A stretch of 64,000 bases of DNA, taken from Apostichopus japonicus (Eukaryota > Echinodermata > Holothuroidea > Aspidochirotida > Stichopodidae). The notes beneath the pieces are model-generated. The model was not told the DNA's origin. It saw nothing but the letters and a program-made list of their open reading frames with translations, and ran no database searches. This document shows positions 26,389 to 39,200 of this stretch, one piece after another; the stretch's first letter is position 1, and each line of letters opens with the position of its first letter. Position numbers and translations under genes: made by a program. The stretch lies in assembly GCF_037975245.1 (NCBI RefSeq), contig NC_092577.1, positions 33,128,398-33,192,397 of the forward strand. The letters are read 5' to 3'.

Positions 26389-26738
26389 GGGGTTAATCAA
26401 CGGTCTAGCTAGCGTGCGTTACTCACAGGATTAATGCACGATCGGGGGATAATGCAAGCGATGCACGAGAGCGGAGCCCGAGTGCATCCAGCGATAGCAT
26501 TAACACCCGGGGTGCATTAATCATGTGAGTAACGCACGCTAGACCGTTGATTAACCCCGTTCATTCATACACTACCATTTGTGTGGGGGGAAAATCATAA
26601 AACAAAACATTTTTGGTTACATATAACCAAAGATTTATGCCCCGTAATTTTACCGTGCGTTACTCACAGGACTAACCACGGTCAGCTGACCTGAATGGAC
26701 CAATAGGATTTAGGAATCTTTACTAAGTATGAATGAAC
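26389..26738. repeat. Complex foldback element
   Basis: Arms 26389-26439 and 26512-26558 are reverse complements over about 47 bp (GGGGTTAATCAACGGTCTAG...). The 72-nt loop contains a further inverted pair (GATGCAC / GTGCATC). The arm motif CGTGCGTTACTCACAGGA recurs at 26653. A perfect 12-bp inverted pair GTTCATTCATAC / GTATGAATGAAC at 26559-26570 and 26727-26738 encloses the second half. I take it as a foldback/MITE-like element. Confidence 0.8.
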
Positions 26739-27232
26739 AACGCTTAACAACGCTGCCATTATACCGCTTATAATTTTTGAGAAATAACCATTTAAACATG
26801 TGAGAGTCATCGGTTAAAGCGGCTGGACTGTTTAGTCTAACTGACAGAGCACTCCATAGAAAACAAAACACTTTCATGACCTCAAATGACATGTACGCTT
26901 TACATAAATATAACAACTTTCTCCCAGAGAATTTGGTGTTAAAGGTCATCCAAGGATGTCGTTGTGTATTTATGATGCAAAATTATAGACCATTGTTTTG
27001 GTTGATTCAGTAGAATTAATGAAACCATGGATTAAGATTTAGGCCTGCACTGAACATCCGACGTTATCGAGTCAACTTATTTTGAAAGCTTATTATTGTA
27101 AAGCTGAATATTTTGAATCCCGCAATGGTTATAGTAACATTACTAACAATCGTGTTCCTTTCATTTAGTCTCTTTTCTTGACGATAACGTAAGAAGTCTA
27201 ACATTCTGGCTAAATCAGTGAAATGCATTTGC
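26739..27232. other. No recognisable gene
   Basis: Unremarkable sequence between the foldback and the minisatellite. Confidence 0.4.
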
Positions 27233-28010
27233 TGGGTTTACACATATCCTAAGTTCTTACTGTTGTTGAGATTACACATATCCTCAGTTCTTACTGTTGT
27301 TGAGATTACACATATCCTCAGTTCTTTCTTTTGTCGAGATTACACATATCCTCAGTTCTTACTGTTGTCAAGATTACACATATCCTCAACCTTACTGTTG
27401 TCAAGATTACACATATCCTCAACCTTACTGTTGTTGAGATTACACATATCCTCAGTTCTTACTCTTGTAGGGATTACACATATCCTCAGTTCTTACTGTT
27501 CGTGGGATTACACATAGCCTCAGTTCTCACTGTTGTTGGGATTACACACATTCTCAGTTCTTACTGTTGTTGGGATTAAACATATCCTCAGTTCTTACTC
27601 TTGTAGGGATTACACATATCCTCAGTTCTTACTGTTTTTGGGATTACTTATATCCTCATGTCTTACTGCTGTTGAGATTACACATATCCTCAGTTCTTAC
27701 TGTTGTTGGGATTACACATATCCTCAGTTCTTACTGTTCGTGGGATTATTCATAGCCTCATTTCTTACTGTTGTTGGGACTACACACATCCTCAGTTTAC
27801 TGTTGTTGAGATTACACATATCCTCAGTTCTTACTGTTGTTGGGATTACACATATAGTGAGTTCCTACTGTTGTCGAGATTACACATATCCTCAGTTCTT
27901 AATGTTGTCAAGATTACACATATCATCAGTTCTTACTGTTGTTGAGATTACACATATCCTCAGTTCTTACATTTGTTGAGAATACAAATATCCTCAGTTC
28001 TTACGGTAAT
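27233..28010. repeat. 34-bp minisatellite, about 23 units
   Basis: The unit has the form GAGATTACACATATCCTCAG followed by TTCTTACTGTTGTT. Variants shorten it by 1-4 bp. The core equals the arm of the hairpin at 3326-3474, and the sequence right after the array (28002-28118) matches 3443-3560. The array therefore looks like an expansion within the same repeat family. Open frames across it are artefacts. Confidence 0.95.
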
Positions 28011-28118
28011 CCTAATAGCACATCGCTACCGATTAATTGTACGATCAGGTTTTTACTGTGGTACAAAACTAAGATTTACAGTAGTTACTGTGTTCTCTGA
28101 CTTGTGTTTCGGGTGATG

Positions 28119-28313
28119 AGGGGTTGTGGAGACCTCGTCTGTTTCATGTTCCTACGCCATTGTTTTTGGTTAACATTTTCGGACTTAACTTGTTTCTCCT
28201 TGTATCAAGTTCAAAGGAATGCAAATTGAATGCAGATTTTCTACAAGAGAGTTACATTGACACCCCCCCCCCCTTCCACTCATGACAGTCGACCTGGCAG
28301 CGGTTTAATTAAT
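28119..28313. other. Short spacer between repeats
   Basis: No gene or element recognised. A C-run lies near 28264. Confidence 0.4.
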
Positions 28314-29603
28314 GACTGATGAAAATTCAACAGGTAAATAATAAATCGATTTGTTTCTCTTCGAATTATTATACAAACTTGATAAAGTAAAGGTTCATAG
28401 TTTTCTTTCTTGCATTTTAAGTAATTCTCCGCTCCTCCAATTTTCTACAAGGAAGTACTATGGACGCTTGTTCCCATTCGAGTCGACGTGGCATCGATTG
28501 TTATTCAACTAATGTGGTGATTGCGTAGAAAGAGTAACGCGATGAGTCTATTAAAATCGCTACTACCAGTAAACCTTTAAAAGCTCTATGTTTTCATCAG
28601 TGGAATCATATATCAGGTACTAGTCAATCAAACTTCTTCATTGCCAGGCAAAGAGATCCACAAATTATTAAGGAATTTATAAGAAAAACATGAAGCCATA
28701 TTGAGGGGTGGGTGGGGTGGGGGTGGGGGATGTATTGTGAACAAAGAATGAACAAATGAAGGAACACTGACTGAAAATTCAACAGGTAAATAATAAATCG
28801 ATTTGTTATTATACAAACTTTATAAAGTAAAAGTTCATAGCTTTCTTTCTTGCATTTAACTATAATTCCTTCTACTCCTCAGATTCTCTACAAGGAAGTA
28901 CTATGGACGCTTGTTCCCATTCGAGTCGACGTGGCAGTGATTGTTATTCAACTAATGTGGCGATTGCGTAGTAACGGTAACGCGATGAGTCTATTAAAAT
29001 CGATACTACCAGTAAACCTTTAAAAACTCTATGTTTTCATCAGTGGAATCATATATCAGGTACTAGTCGATGAAACTTTTTCATTGCCAGGCAAAGAGAT
29101 CCACAAATTATTTAGGAATGTATAATAAATATAAAAAAAACATATTGAGGGGCGGGGGGGGGGTGTATTGTGAACAAAGAATGAACAAATGAAGGAACAC
29201 TGACTGAAAATTCAACAGGTAAATAATAAATCGATTTGTTATTATACAAACTTGATAAAGTAAAAGTTCATAGCTTTCTTTCTTGCATTTAACTATAATT
29301 CCTTCTACTCCTCACTGATTTTCTACAAGGAAGTACTATGGACGCTTGTTCCCATACTAGTCGACGTGGCAGCGATTGTTATTCAACTAATGTGGTGATT
29401 GCGTAGAAAGAGTAACACGATGAATCTATTAAAATCGCTACTACCAGTAAACCTTTAAAAACTCTATGTTTCCATCAGTGGCATCATATATCAGGTACTA
29501 GTCAATCAAAATTCTTCATTGCCAGGCAAAGAGGTCCACAAAATATTTAGGAATTTATAAGAAAACATAAAGCCGTATTGAGGGTGGGTGGGGTGGGGGT
29601 AGG
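28314..29603. repeat. Tandem repeat of about 440 bp, three copies
   Basis: Copies start near 28314, 28767 and 29200. Each begins with AAAATTCAACAGGTAAATAA, includes AAGGAAGTACTATGGACGCT and ends with a G-rich block plus TGTATTGTGAACAAAGAATG. The third copy is interrupted at 29604 by a hAT-type element and resumes at 30795. A partial fourth start follows near 30842. The unit has no recognisable coding content. Confidence 0.92.
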
Positions 29604-30794
29604 CAGGGACGTCGCTAGAGGGGGGGGTGTGGGGGGTGTCTCACCCCCCAAATCTTGGTAAAAATGACGATAGTTGGAAAATTTGAGTGTGACAGTCGGA
29701 ATTTCCGACTGTCGGAATTTCCGACTGTCGACAGCTTCAATTCGGAATTTCCGACTGTCGCACTCTAATTTTTCTGACTGTCGCACTCTTATTTTCATAT
29801 GTTCTTGTAATTTGTGAGTGGCATAAAATTTTCGATCAAAATTGACCTTTAATCAGTCATATTTACCACGTTTTCCTCGTCACATTGAGAAATTGTATCT
29901 CGCGATCCTTATACTCCACCATACAAAACTTCGTATGATTTTGAATACTCTAAAAAAAAATACAACGTTCGCCAGCTTCAATTCGGATAATTTATGTATT
30001 AATTTTGCTATTGGGTGGGTCGACCCTGTTCGCTAGCTTCAAGTAAGTTCAGGATATACAGGGACGTAGCCAGGGAGAGCAGGGGAGCGACTGCTCCCCC
30101 CTTTCAGTGTCGAAAAAGATGTTTAAAAACTGTTGTTATTACACTGCTAATACACGGCGATAACAATATTTGTTTTTACGCCACTGCACATCTGGCTGTC
30201 TTAAAAAATATGAAAGTTTATATTGTCCATCAGTTAAGTTCGTCAAATGTATTTCTGGTATATTATGTAAAAGAACATGTAAAAGAATTCGAACAGGAAA
30301 CAAAATCTGCTGATAATATGATATCATATGATAATGATGAAACTGGCAACAAATTGCACCAGATCGCATCTAAGGACCTTCAATTGTTCAAAAATATCTC
30401 AAAGGGGAGGGGGAGACCCCTCCCCTTAGACCCCTCCCCCATATCAATCGCAAAAGGTGCTCCCTCTTTCAAACTCCTGGCTACGTCGTTGGGGTATACA
30501 TTGTCTCTACGGTATACAATTAAAACACCAATGCTAATCTACGGAAGCTTAAAAGTGCCATCAACATAAGCAAAAACTTTGCCCCATAAGGTACAAATGT
30601 ATCGAAAAAAGTTCGGAACATAAGTGCAGTCGCGAGAGATGGGGTGTCTGACTGACACTGACCGTATCGTTGACGATTAGTGCGGGGTAGGGGGGGTACA
30701 AGGCAGCAGTCGGAATTTTCTGGCTCCAAAACCCATCCAGTTGGAATTTCAGCCACTACACCCCCCCAATCATCAGGCCTTAGCTACGTCCCTG
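29604..30794. mobile_element. hAT-type element with perfect 8-bp TSD, inserted in a tandem repeat
   Basis: Left end CAGGGACGTCGCTAG; right end TTAGCTACGTCCCTG, its imperfect complement. The direct repeat GGGGTAGG flanks both sides (29596-29603 and 30795-30802). Removing the element restores the third copy of the 440-bp repeat. The 1.19-kb body has clustered short inverted and direct repeats (GGAATTTCCGACTGTCG, 29696-29762) and a nested second element. I recognise no transposase. Confidence 0.9.
30059..30490. mobile_element. hAT-like element nested inside the 29604-30794 element
   Basis: The left end CAGGGACGTAGCCAGG and the right end CCTGGCTACGTCGTT are inverted repeats. Flanks AGGATATA and GGGGTATA agree at 6 of 8 positions, so the duplication is decayed or the boundary is off by one. 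The open frame through it shows no known domain. Confidence 0.65.
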
Positions 30795-31894
30795 GGGGTA
30801 GGGGATGTATTGTGAACAAAGAATGAACAAATGAAGGAACACTGACTGAAAATGAAACAGTTCAATAATAAATCCAAATCGTTTTGGCAAAGAGTTTCAC
30901 CCTTTTCTCTCCGTTTGTTCATGTCGCATGTTATACCTTTGCTTTCACAAACTTCATTTCAAATACACTGAACTCAGGTTTGTGGCCAATGGCCATTTTT
31001 TGAAATATTTCATTTGTTTTCTTTGAAAAGAGGAACATATATACTGATTAAATGGAAGAATTGTGAAGAGTAAGGACTTTCATCTGTGTTCGAGTGCTAT
31101 TTAATTTTGTCACGAATAGTTTTGTGTTTGCTAAGCTGTTTTGACGGTAAACAGTTGCAAATTCAGCAATTACTATAGTAATTATCACTAGTAGTGTTGA
31201 AGTGGTACGAAATGTTCAAACAAAAGAATATGAAAGTTAAAAAAATTGTTCCACATAATATGAAACCACTTCCCAAGATTGTCTACTCGAATCTTAATAT
31301 CTTTAAAAAGTTGACGGTCAATGGATTTCACTTTCGTTAAACTTTAAGAATAAAAGAACAACTTATAATTAATTGCCAGGAAACAGTTGTGAGCATACAA
31401 ACAAGTAGAGCAAAATGCCTTTCTTTAAATTCTACTGTGACTTTCACTTTGCCCCCCGTTTGCACAGATTTCCTTATTTTCACTTAAATGCATGAACTTG
31501 AAAATAAATGCTGAGTCTAACATATTGAAGCTCTACACAACATGATCTATTTATGGCAGGGGCCTCACTGTCAGCACATATATAGTATGTTACCTTGGAA
31601 ATGTAAAAAGCAAAACAACAACATCAATGTGAGAGGTATATGTTCAAGTGTCACGGATGTACAACTATGACAAGCTCCCAGACATGACTTTTAAACATGA
31701 CTAACTTCCAAATAGAAAATATAAGTTTCTCTGACGGGTTTAAGGGATTTTTTTTTGGGGGGGGGGGGAGTTGTGGCCCCTACAAAGGTCATCACTATTG
31801 GCCCCAAATGTTTAGCAAAATTTATAATATTCAAAAGTAGAAAATATATAGAGGCTCTGATTCCCTCCATATTATTTCCAGACAAAGGTAATTA

Positions 31895-32015
31895 TTATTA
31901 TTATTTTTTTAAAGAAAAGTCACCCAAGATGTAGCCTGGGAACAAAGACCAAACGACTTACCTGATCAATTCTCAGCCCCCCCCCCCACCCCTCCCTTAC
32001 ATCGAGACTGTGGCC
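31895..32015. repeat. Unclassified interspersed repeat, copy 2
   Basis: Collinear with 1755-1875: poly-T, AAAAGTCACCCAAG, GCCTGGGAAC, CCAAACGACT, CTCAGCCCC, CATCGAGACTGTG. More diverged than copy 1 in its first half. Confidence 0.5.
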
Positions 32016-32072
32016 GTATATATATATATATATATATATGACGGTACGTATCAAAAGTCCCATGAAAAGGGC

Positions 32073-32220
32073 AGCGGCGTAACTGGAATCTGACACCCGG
32101 GCGGAACCTTTCTTTGTTCCCCGTCCTAGCGGAGGGTCTACGGGGAGGGGGTGTCCCCCTCCCCTTTGACACTTTATTTATGCAAGGTGGCTTATATGCA
32201 AAATGGTGGGTGCTACATTT
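32073..32220. mobile_element. Truncated relative of the GGCGTAGGAA hAT family
   Basis: Starts CAGCGGCGTAACTGG and contains a GGTCTACGGGGAGGGGGTGT block plus a TTTATGCAAGGTGGC block. These occur in the same order as in the element at 43870-44156. I cannot find a matching right terminus, so it is probably truncated. Confidence 0.45.
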
Positions 32221-33724
32221 TGCAAAGCCTTGAATGGTTTTATGTTTTGGGATACTCATTCTTATTTCTCTTATTTATTGCTGTTTTTCTCTTACGATTT
32301 TTTTTGGGGGGGGGGTCTGTGGCACGGCGCCCCTTGACGATACACTGGACCGCCTCCCCCCCCCCCCCCCGCTTAGAACCAATGGAAAAGGGAATAGATA
32401 CTACCTTTCCAGATACATGTACATGTCTCAGGCAACATGTTTTGAGGGTGGCAATAAAAGAGCTTGTTAAAATACAAGAATTAATGAAGATTATTTGACT
32501 TTCTATAGCGTATTTGCTTGCATTTTATTTACTAATAATCGTTTTCGAAATTTCCTTATTGCAATTTTTACAAATTCTTTCATATCACTTATCACATTAA
32601 ATGAAAATGGAACACATGCTGGAAAGCAAATCGTTATTAAACTGTACAGAAATCTAATCGTTATTAAACCGTACCGATCTCGAATACGTTACCGATCTCT
32701 AATCGTTATTAAACGGTACCGATCTCTGAAAGAGATGGCGACATGTAAAAACTCTTGAATCGACTGGATGTTTTTTAATAACTGCAATATTTTACTTCTC
32801 AAAAGGTATCAAGGTTTATTTGCGGATTGGGAAATGTAAGAAGTTCATGGAATATTCGATTCACCAGGAACTACGCAAGCAGCCAATCAAGAGCCACATC
32901 AGTTAATGGCAAATTGTAGTATCACCATGGCCGTTTTGAGATGCATAGTATAGGCTAGTATTAGCTCTGTCATAGGACAGATTAGCATGGTCAAAAGGTT
33001 CTAGCTGATTGTATGTTTGAAGGCACCACAACTTCTTGAAATGTTATATATCTGTTAGTAAGCGACTACGCGGAGCAGACAACTCATTCAAACTGCAAAA
33101 ATATCTGACATTTCCTTGTTTTCCAAAATTAATAGTTAGACATTCACTTCTTTCGTTTTAATAGTACCATATCGTCAGAATGCCGGCCATGTTGTATTCT
33201 TCAAACAACCACATAAATGTATCTGAAGCTCGGTGACTACATTTGTGATATTTAGTTTTTGTGTCGCCAAATCCATCTGGCTAGCTAGCTAGCTACTATT
33301 GAAACTATTAAAAATAAGAATTTCAGTCCCCGATTCCCCCTCCCCCCCCCCCCATCAAAGGGATGCAATTATGCAATATGCATTGACAACCAAATGAATT
33401 GTCATTGATAACTTGGCGAAAGATAGTGCTTATAAGATCGCAACCACAAAAACTGTCACAAACACAACCAAAGTGTTTCAAAATAAAAATTAAAAAATTA
33501 ATAAATATCGTTCGGATTTTCAAACTTATTACAACTACAAAATCTTTGATATCATTGTGACATAACTGCATGTTAAGTTCATACTTGCTTAATACATTAC
33601 CTAACTAAGGAAGACTACTAGTACATTCTTGCATGACCGCATGCAAATCATAAAGAGGTCTGAAAATGTGATGAATGGTTCTTAGAGGTGAGAAGTAACA
33701 TTTATTATGAATATATATATAAAA

Positions 33725-33966
33725 GGAGTGTTAGCTCAGTGGTTAACGTCGGTGCCTTCCAATCATAAGGTCCCCGGTTCGAGTCACTCAAAGATTAACG
33801 TATGTCGTCCAGTTACAGAGTTGTTGACAATTGACAATTCATCATCATGGACGTTAAATATGAATGTAAGAGACTGACTTCTGTCAGCTTGAGGCTTTGA
33901 TAAGCCAATGATGGCTTCTTGGCGAGTTCCCGCTTGCAGAAGGATCTAAAATACATACACACATAT
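33725..33966 (+). repeat. tRNA-derived SINE, full length (family A)
   Basis: The head has GGAGTGTTAGCTCAGTGG (box A) and GGTTCGAGTCA (box B). The body has GACGTTAAAT, GCTTGAGGCTTTGATAAG and GGCGAGTTCCCGCTTGC, and the tail is ATACATACAC. It matches 1043-1288 in the opposite orientation. Confidence 0.85.
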
Positions 33967-34400
33967 TATAAAATTGAGCCCAAAGAGAGAAACTGCTAGC
34001 TTATGGATCATTTTTTTCTTCTTAAAAACACAGGAAATCATAGTATAATTAGATAGTTCAGTTCTGCTACACAATATTTGGAGACCAATTTTATTCCCTG
34101 CTTTGAATATCAGAAGTTTTGAAGAAAGGTTCTGTCTGAGTTGTTGCTTCTAATTGGCCAGCAAAGAAAAGTTCGTTGTACATTTCTAAAGTTATAGACA
34201 GAACTTTTGCCGTTGAAATTTTTGGAATGAATTATCATACAAATCAAAAAGCTGACACATCACGAAGAAGACATAAGGACGAATAGATTCACATTAATGA
34301 GTGGACGAGACAATTTTAAACTTACAAATATTAACAGGTTACAACATCTCAAAGTGAGACAACAACGAAATCCCCAACCATCATTATCGGTATATGTGAT
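33967..34400. other. No recognisable gene
   Basis: Spacer between the SINE and the next MITE. It has short open frames only and probably includes the distal 3'UTR region of peflin. Confidence 0.4.
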
Positions 34401-34611
34401 TAGTGGCGGACTGGCCACACTGGTAAAAATTACAGCCCATTTTGCATCTAGGCATTCCTTAAGTTCCAAAAAATCTTTAAAAAAAATCCCCTCATACCCC
34501 CCCCCCCCCCCAGGACGGCGATCACTATGTAAGTAGCATATCAATGAATAATGGGCCGGTCGGTCTAGGTGGAAAATACCCGGGCCGGTTTTAGGACCCA
34601 GTCCGCCCCTG
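34401..34611. mobile_element. hAT-type MITE with near-perfect 8-bp TSD
   Basis: Ends TAGTGGCGGACTGGCC and CCCAGTCCGCCCCTG are imperfect inverted repeats. Flanks TATGTGAT and AATGTGAT agree at 7 of 8 positions. The 211-bp body contains a C-run and no coding sequence. It lies just downstream of the peflin stop codon on the peflin 3' side. Confidence 0.75.
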
Positions 34612-34745
34612 AATGTGATAGAGATAACTGTCATGAACGACTACCCCAAACCGCAAAGAAAACAAATATCTCTGTTATTTAAGCCAATGATGATGGTTGG
34701 GGTTTGTGTCCGCTTTTTTAATAGAAAGTACAAGGGGGAGGGACT

Positions 34746-36245
34746 TCATGGTCTATTCAGGAGAACCAGGGACATAAAGTCCTCGTAAGAAATGGTGATG
34801 GTTCCGTTCATGTTGGTGTCCCTCTGTCTAAAGCTATCGGTCAAGGATTTAAGCATCACGCACGCCTGGATGAAGTCATCTAATTTGAGTGACCTTCGAG
34901 CTGCTATGTCGTATTTTGCGACCAACATCTGAGTGAATTGAGGCGAGACATTGTACCCCATTTGCACAAAGGCTGGTGACAAAGAAAAAATAAAATAAAG
35001 GGTACAAAAATAAAGGATCAGATTGAAATGAAAATGTTACGAGCCACAAATAACGTGAGTAACATCTGATTCCTACTTGACCTGCTAATGGTTTTCTCTT
35101 CTGTACAAAGGACTCACCTGTTCCCTCAGGACCTAGTAACCATGGAAACACTTTTGCACTGTGCAAGATTAGGCAAAGACTGGCAACAATAGTTAACCAG
35201 CCAAAACACACCTCCCCCCACCCCCACCCCTCCCTTAAGAGTGAGTAAAAACCCACAACTTGGACTTTAAAACATTTGGGGAAATTACTAGTTGATATCC
35301 ACGAAAAATCGTATATATAAAGCACAAATGCAGGGGTGATAGTACAAAGATAATCCGTTAATATCTCAGAAGACACTCAATATTGACAGACATGATGGGA
35401 TAATCTGATCCCAGCCAAACATGAGCCATGTTCACATTTGAGAATACAAGGGGGTCCGGTACTGGAAGGACAATCAACTTTGTAGTGTGAATATCTAATG
35501 GTAACTCAAGATCAGACTCTGCAATCATGATCTTCCTTTCAAAATACTCGAGAGAACTCACCCTCCACCCCTCCTCCCACCCCGTTGGGTTCCCACGGTT
35601 GCTGATGTCACTACCTCTCGGGTTTAAAGCTGAGAGAAATGCTGCTACTAAGTTCACGGAAGAACAAAGTCTATTGCATCAAGGTCGCCGATCGACAAGT
35701 CATCAAAGAACAGTCGATCGTTCGACACATAATCAAGCGAGGAGGACACTTTGATTCGGAGCAGAGGAACAAGTGGAGAGTGAGGTAAATCTCCCACACA
35801 CTGTACACATTCCTGTCTCAGACACATGTATACCCACCAAGAATGCCTAATATATACTGTACAACAGAAGCACACGTAAACGACCCATACAACACATATA
35901 AAGCAAGGAATGGTTTGGCCCCAGCTTACCTACAAGAGCTCCTCCAAGAATACAGACCTAGCAGGGCGCTTCGTTCAAGCGTACAATATATGCTATCTGT
36001 TCCTACTGTTCGCACTTCCACCTATGTGGAACGTTGCTTTGCTAGATCAGCTCCACAGCTCTGGAACAGTCTCCCCTTACATCTGAAAACAATCCAGCAT
36101 GTGTCAACTTTCCAGAAAGAACTCAAGACGTTCTTATTTATGAATCCATTTGTTTAATAACTGTTGTGTCCATTTTGGGTACTTTGCTCCTGCGGCGCTT
36201 CTGAGCAGTTTTTTTAACTGGATAAAAGCGCTTTATAAATTCTTA

Positions 36246-36280
<35 letters not shown>

Positions 36281-39200
36281 ACACATACAACACGTCCAAT
36301 CATAAACGTACCTGTACTCAATTCGTTCGCCTCGATCGCTCCGGACTTGTCCTGATCGTAACGTTCAAAGACACCTTTCCACTGCTGTATGTAATTCCAC
36401 AAGGCACTGAATTCCTGGATGTTTATAGTACCGCTCTGGTCTCTATCAAATATCCCTAAAAGAGAAAAAACAAAAAGAAGTAAAGATCATTGAAACACTA
36501 GTGAACCGTTGTCTCTTTCTTCTTACTTTACTTAGAAATGACCACTTGAATCTCAAAAGCTCATCCAGGCCACATTAAATCTCTATATTGGCTTTGTTAA
36601 TGCCATTGATGAGCCTAGGGTAAAAAATATATAACAGAACTTTGCAAAAATTGCGGTATAGGCTCCAGTTTTCGTATGCTGCAGTGTGTTAGGATAATAG
36701 TTTTTGTCCCCGAGGAAGAAAATAAATCACGGATATTCCGCGAATTCGTGGAAAAGCTCATGCCTGAAATGACATGATATTACATATTATATACAGTATA
36801 ATTTTTCATCATAATATAAGAGCATTTCTTTTCCCTTCAAAACTGAACTAGGTACTAGTTAACCTCGACGCTAAATTGGTGACAATAATAGCATTTGGTC
36901 CTGATTCTACTACAGTATGCAAGAAATTGCACTTTAATACTGTAAGGACTGTTCGATATAACATTGATTTTACAAATCAGGTGGATCTAGGCCACTGTCG
37001 AATTGATCTTTGTATTGGAGAACCTTCAACGATTTGAAGAGAAACAAAATTATGATAAAAAAAACAGCAAATTAATGGAACAGCATATCTGTCAACTAGA
37101 AACTCAAACTGAAACACAGACTATTGCTATCAATCCAGGTGTCTGTTGATAAACTGACACAGGGATATCATTCCAGTTCCAGGAATAACTTTTGATTACA
37201 TACAACATGAACCATAAGATGGAAAAACTCTTACCAAATTGACACACCTGAAACAGAAGAATACCAATGTTTTGAGAACCAAACGATTCTTGCAATTCAA
37301 ATATTTTAAGTCAGAATTTCTCAAAACAAAATGTAATTATGCTAGATGCAACCACTATTCCTGAGTTGCTATAAAGCAACAGGTGTTTAAATTTTTTGGA
37401 CTTTCTAGAACAGCCAAAGGTTTGGCAATGAGGGGAGAGGAGTTCTTTGCACCTGTGAGAGGGGGTGATGTATTCATTTCGCTGCCAGTGCAGAGGGCCG
37501 ACGAGAAGAGGAATCACTAAGACTTCCCAAATGGGGGACCCAGACAGAACTGCCCCACTAGGCCCGATCTGGTTCTCAAATCTCCTGTTCCAGTGGTTTC
37601 ATGGTTTTAACCATATAGTGAGGCTGTGATAACCCGATAGGACATCGACCCTGTTCCTATACTTGCAACTCGGTCAATATCGAATAGAATAGAATAGTGT
37701 ACTTTGTATTGCGCCGGTGTCCGCCCAAAGACGCTCATGGCGCAGTGCCTATAACCAACCGTCTATTATCATTCCATAACCGTTCTCAAGTCACTGTGGA
37801 CTACACACGATGAGCTGCCACAAAGGGGGCTAAATCATATTTCATAAATCATATAGATCAGACACATATTCCCCCACTCCATACTTATATGCTGAGCACC
37901 AAGCAAGATGGCAGTAGGTCCCATTTTTAAAGTCTTTGGGTATGACTCGGCCCTGAGTCGAACCCCGAACCTTCCGACTAATAAGCGGATGCTCTAACCG
38001 CTAGGCTAACCAGTCGGCATGAAATTCCTCGGCGAATATCGAAGTACTCACCGATCATGAGTCTACAGGTCTCAGCATTAAAATGTGACCAATTTGAGTT
38101 GGTGAGTGCCTGCTGTAATTCTGTTGCAGTAATCTGACCGGATTTGTCCTGATCGACAGAAACAAACCAGGAGTAGATATTGGGATCGACACCCGGTGGT
38201 GGGCCGGCTATAAACAAATAAAGAGAACAAGGAAAGACCAAAAAGATTAATATTAATTTATCAGTTTGATATGATCAAAGAAAATTACAAGTATGAGGCA
38301 CCGTCATCTACGATATAGATTTTGTTCCATATATTCCAAGATACAGTTGTTTGAAAGTACATCATTTCTGTACGGAGACACTGATGACATAGGCAGACGA
38401 CCTCATCGGGTGGAATGTGACGTTGTGAGGACAAACTGGCTGCCGGGTGAAGCATATCGGGCCAAGTGAACGGATGAGAGTAAACTATACTAGATAACTG
38501 CATTTAGTATGGGTGTCACTTAAACTATGTAACATTCAACAAAGGAGAAGGAACCAGAATGCAAAAATGCATTGTGGTTTCGATGATGTAACATGAGCAG
38601 TTTTCTTCGTGAATCTGACGAAATGTATAGTGAGGGTGTACATGTTTACAAGGGTTTCAAGATTTGACCTCTGATGACCCCTAATGACCTTTGCCCTCCA
38701 CCACAAACAGTAGGGTTCTTTTACACAATGTGGTACTCCTTCACACCAAATATGAGGTCTGCCCATGATTCCCTTCTTGAGATATCGTGAAGAAAGGGGG
38801 TACCCCGCAACCTAACTTAGAGGCCTATAAATATGAAAGCAAATTTAGCTGATATTACAGTAGAAGCCTATAAAGTTTTCACTACAATATTACAGAAGAT
38901 ATTTGTATTCCATTCAATGAGTTTAACGTTCATCCTTAAGCCCATATTTAAATTTGGTTGTGATAAATAATATTCAAAGGGGAGAGACACTTTGGTTATA
39001 TAATTTGGACTTGATGTAGAACACCAGTGACCTCAGGATTACTACAAGTCAGGAGTACATCCAGGATTTATAACGGAGGTGCTGTAGCCCTGGGTTTGTT
39101 GAGGACAATTTCCATGAGGGGGGGGGGGGGGCTTGGGGATCTGAGGTTCCTCCACGAGAAGAATATAAATGTTAGACAACAAGTAGTGCATTCTGAGGCA

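Larger units (their letters stand above)
30880..33724. other. Intergenic, diverged repeats only
   Basis: Holds a diverged copy of the 1755-1875 repeat (31895-32015), a TA run (32019-32038), a truncated hAT-family relative (32073-32220), and small CGTTATTAAAC/ACCGATCTC repeats at 32625-32730. No gene is supported. Confidence 0.45.

Noticed and set aside
27218-27979. Several long overlapping open frames in all plus frames
   Set aside because: They only translate the 34-bp minisatellite; the peptides repeat the unit and have no independent coding evidence.
30015-30569. 184-residue open frame
   Set aside because: It crosses the ends of a nested hAT-like element and shows no transposase residues; a chance frame in repeat DNA.
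33725-33800. tRNA gene candidate
   Set aside because: A and B boxes are present, but the sequence continues into a body and tail repeated elsewhere, so it is a SINE head; the same applies at 1288, 7291 and 38018.
39047-39200. Possible element start CAGGAGTACATCCAGG with a G-run
   Set aside because: Resembles hAT ends but has no partner terminus; too weak to list.
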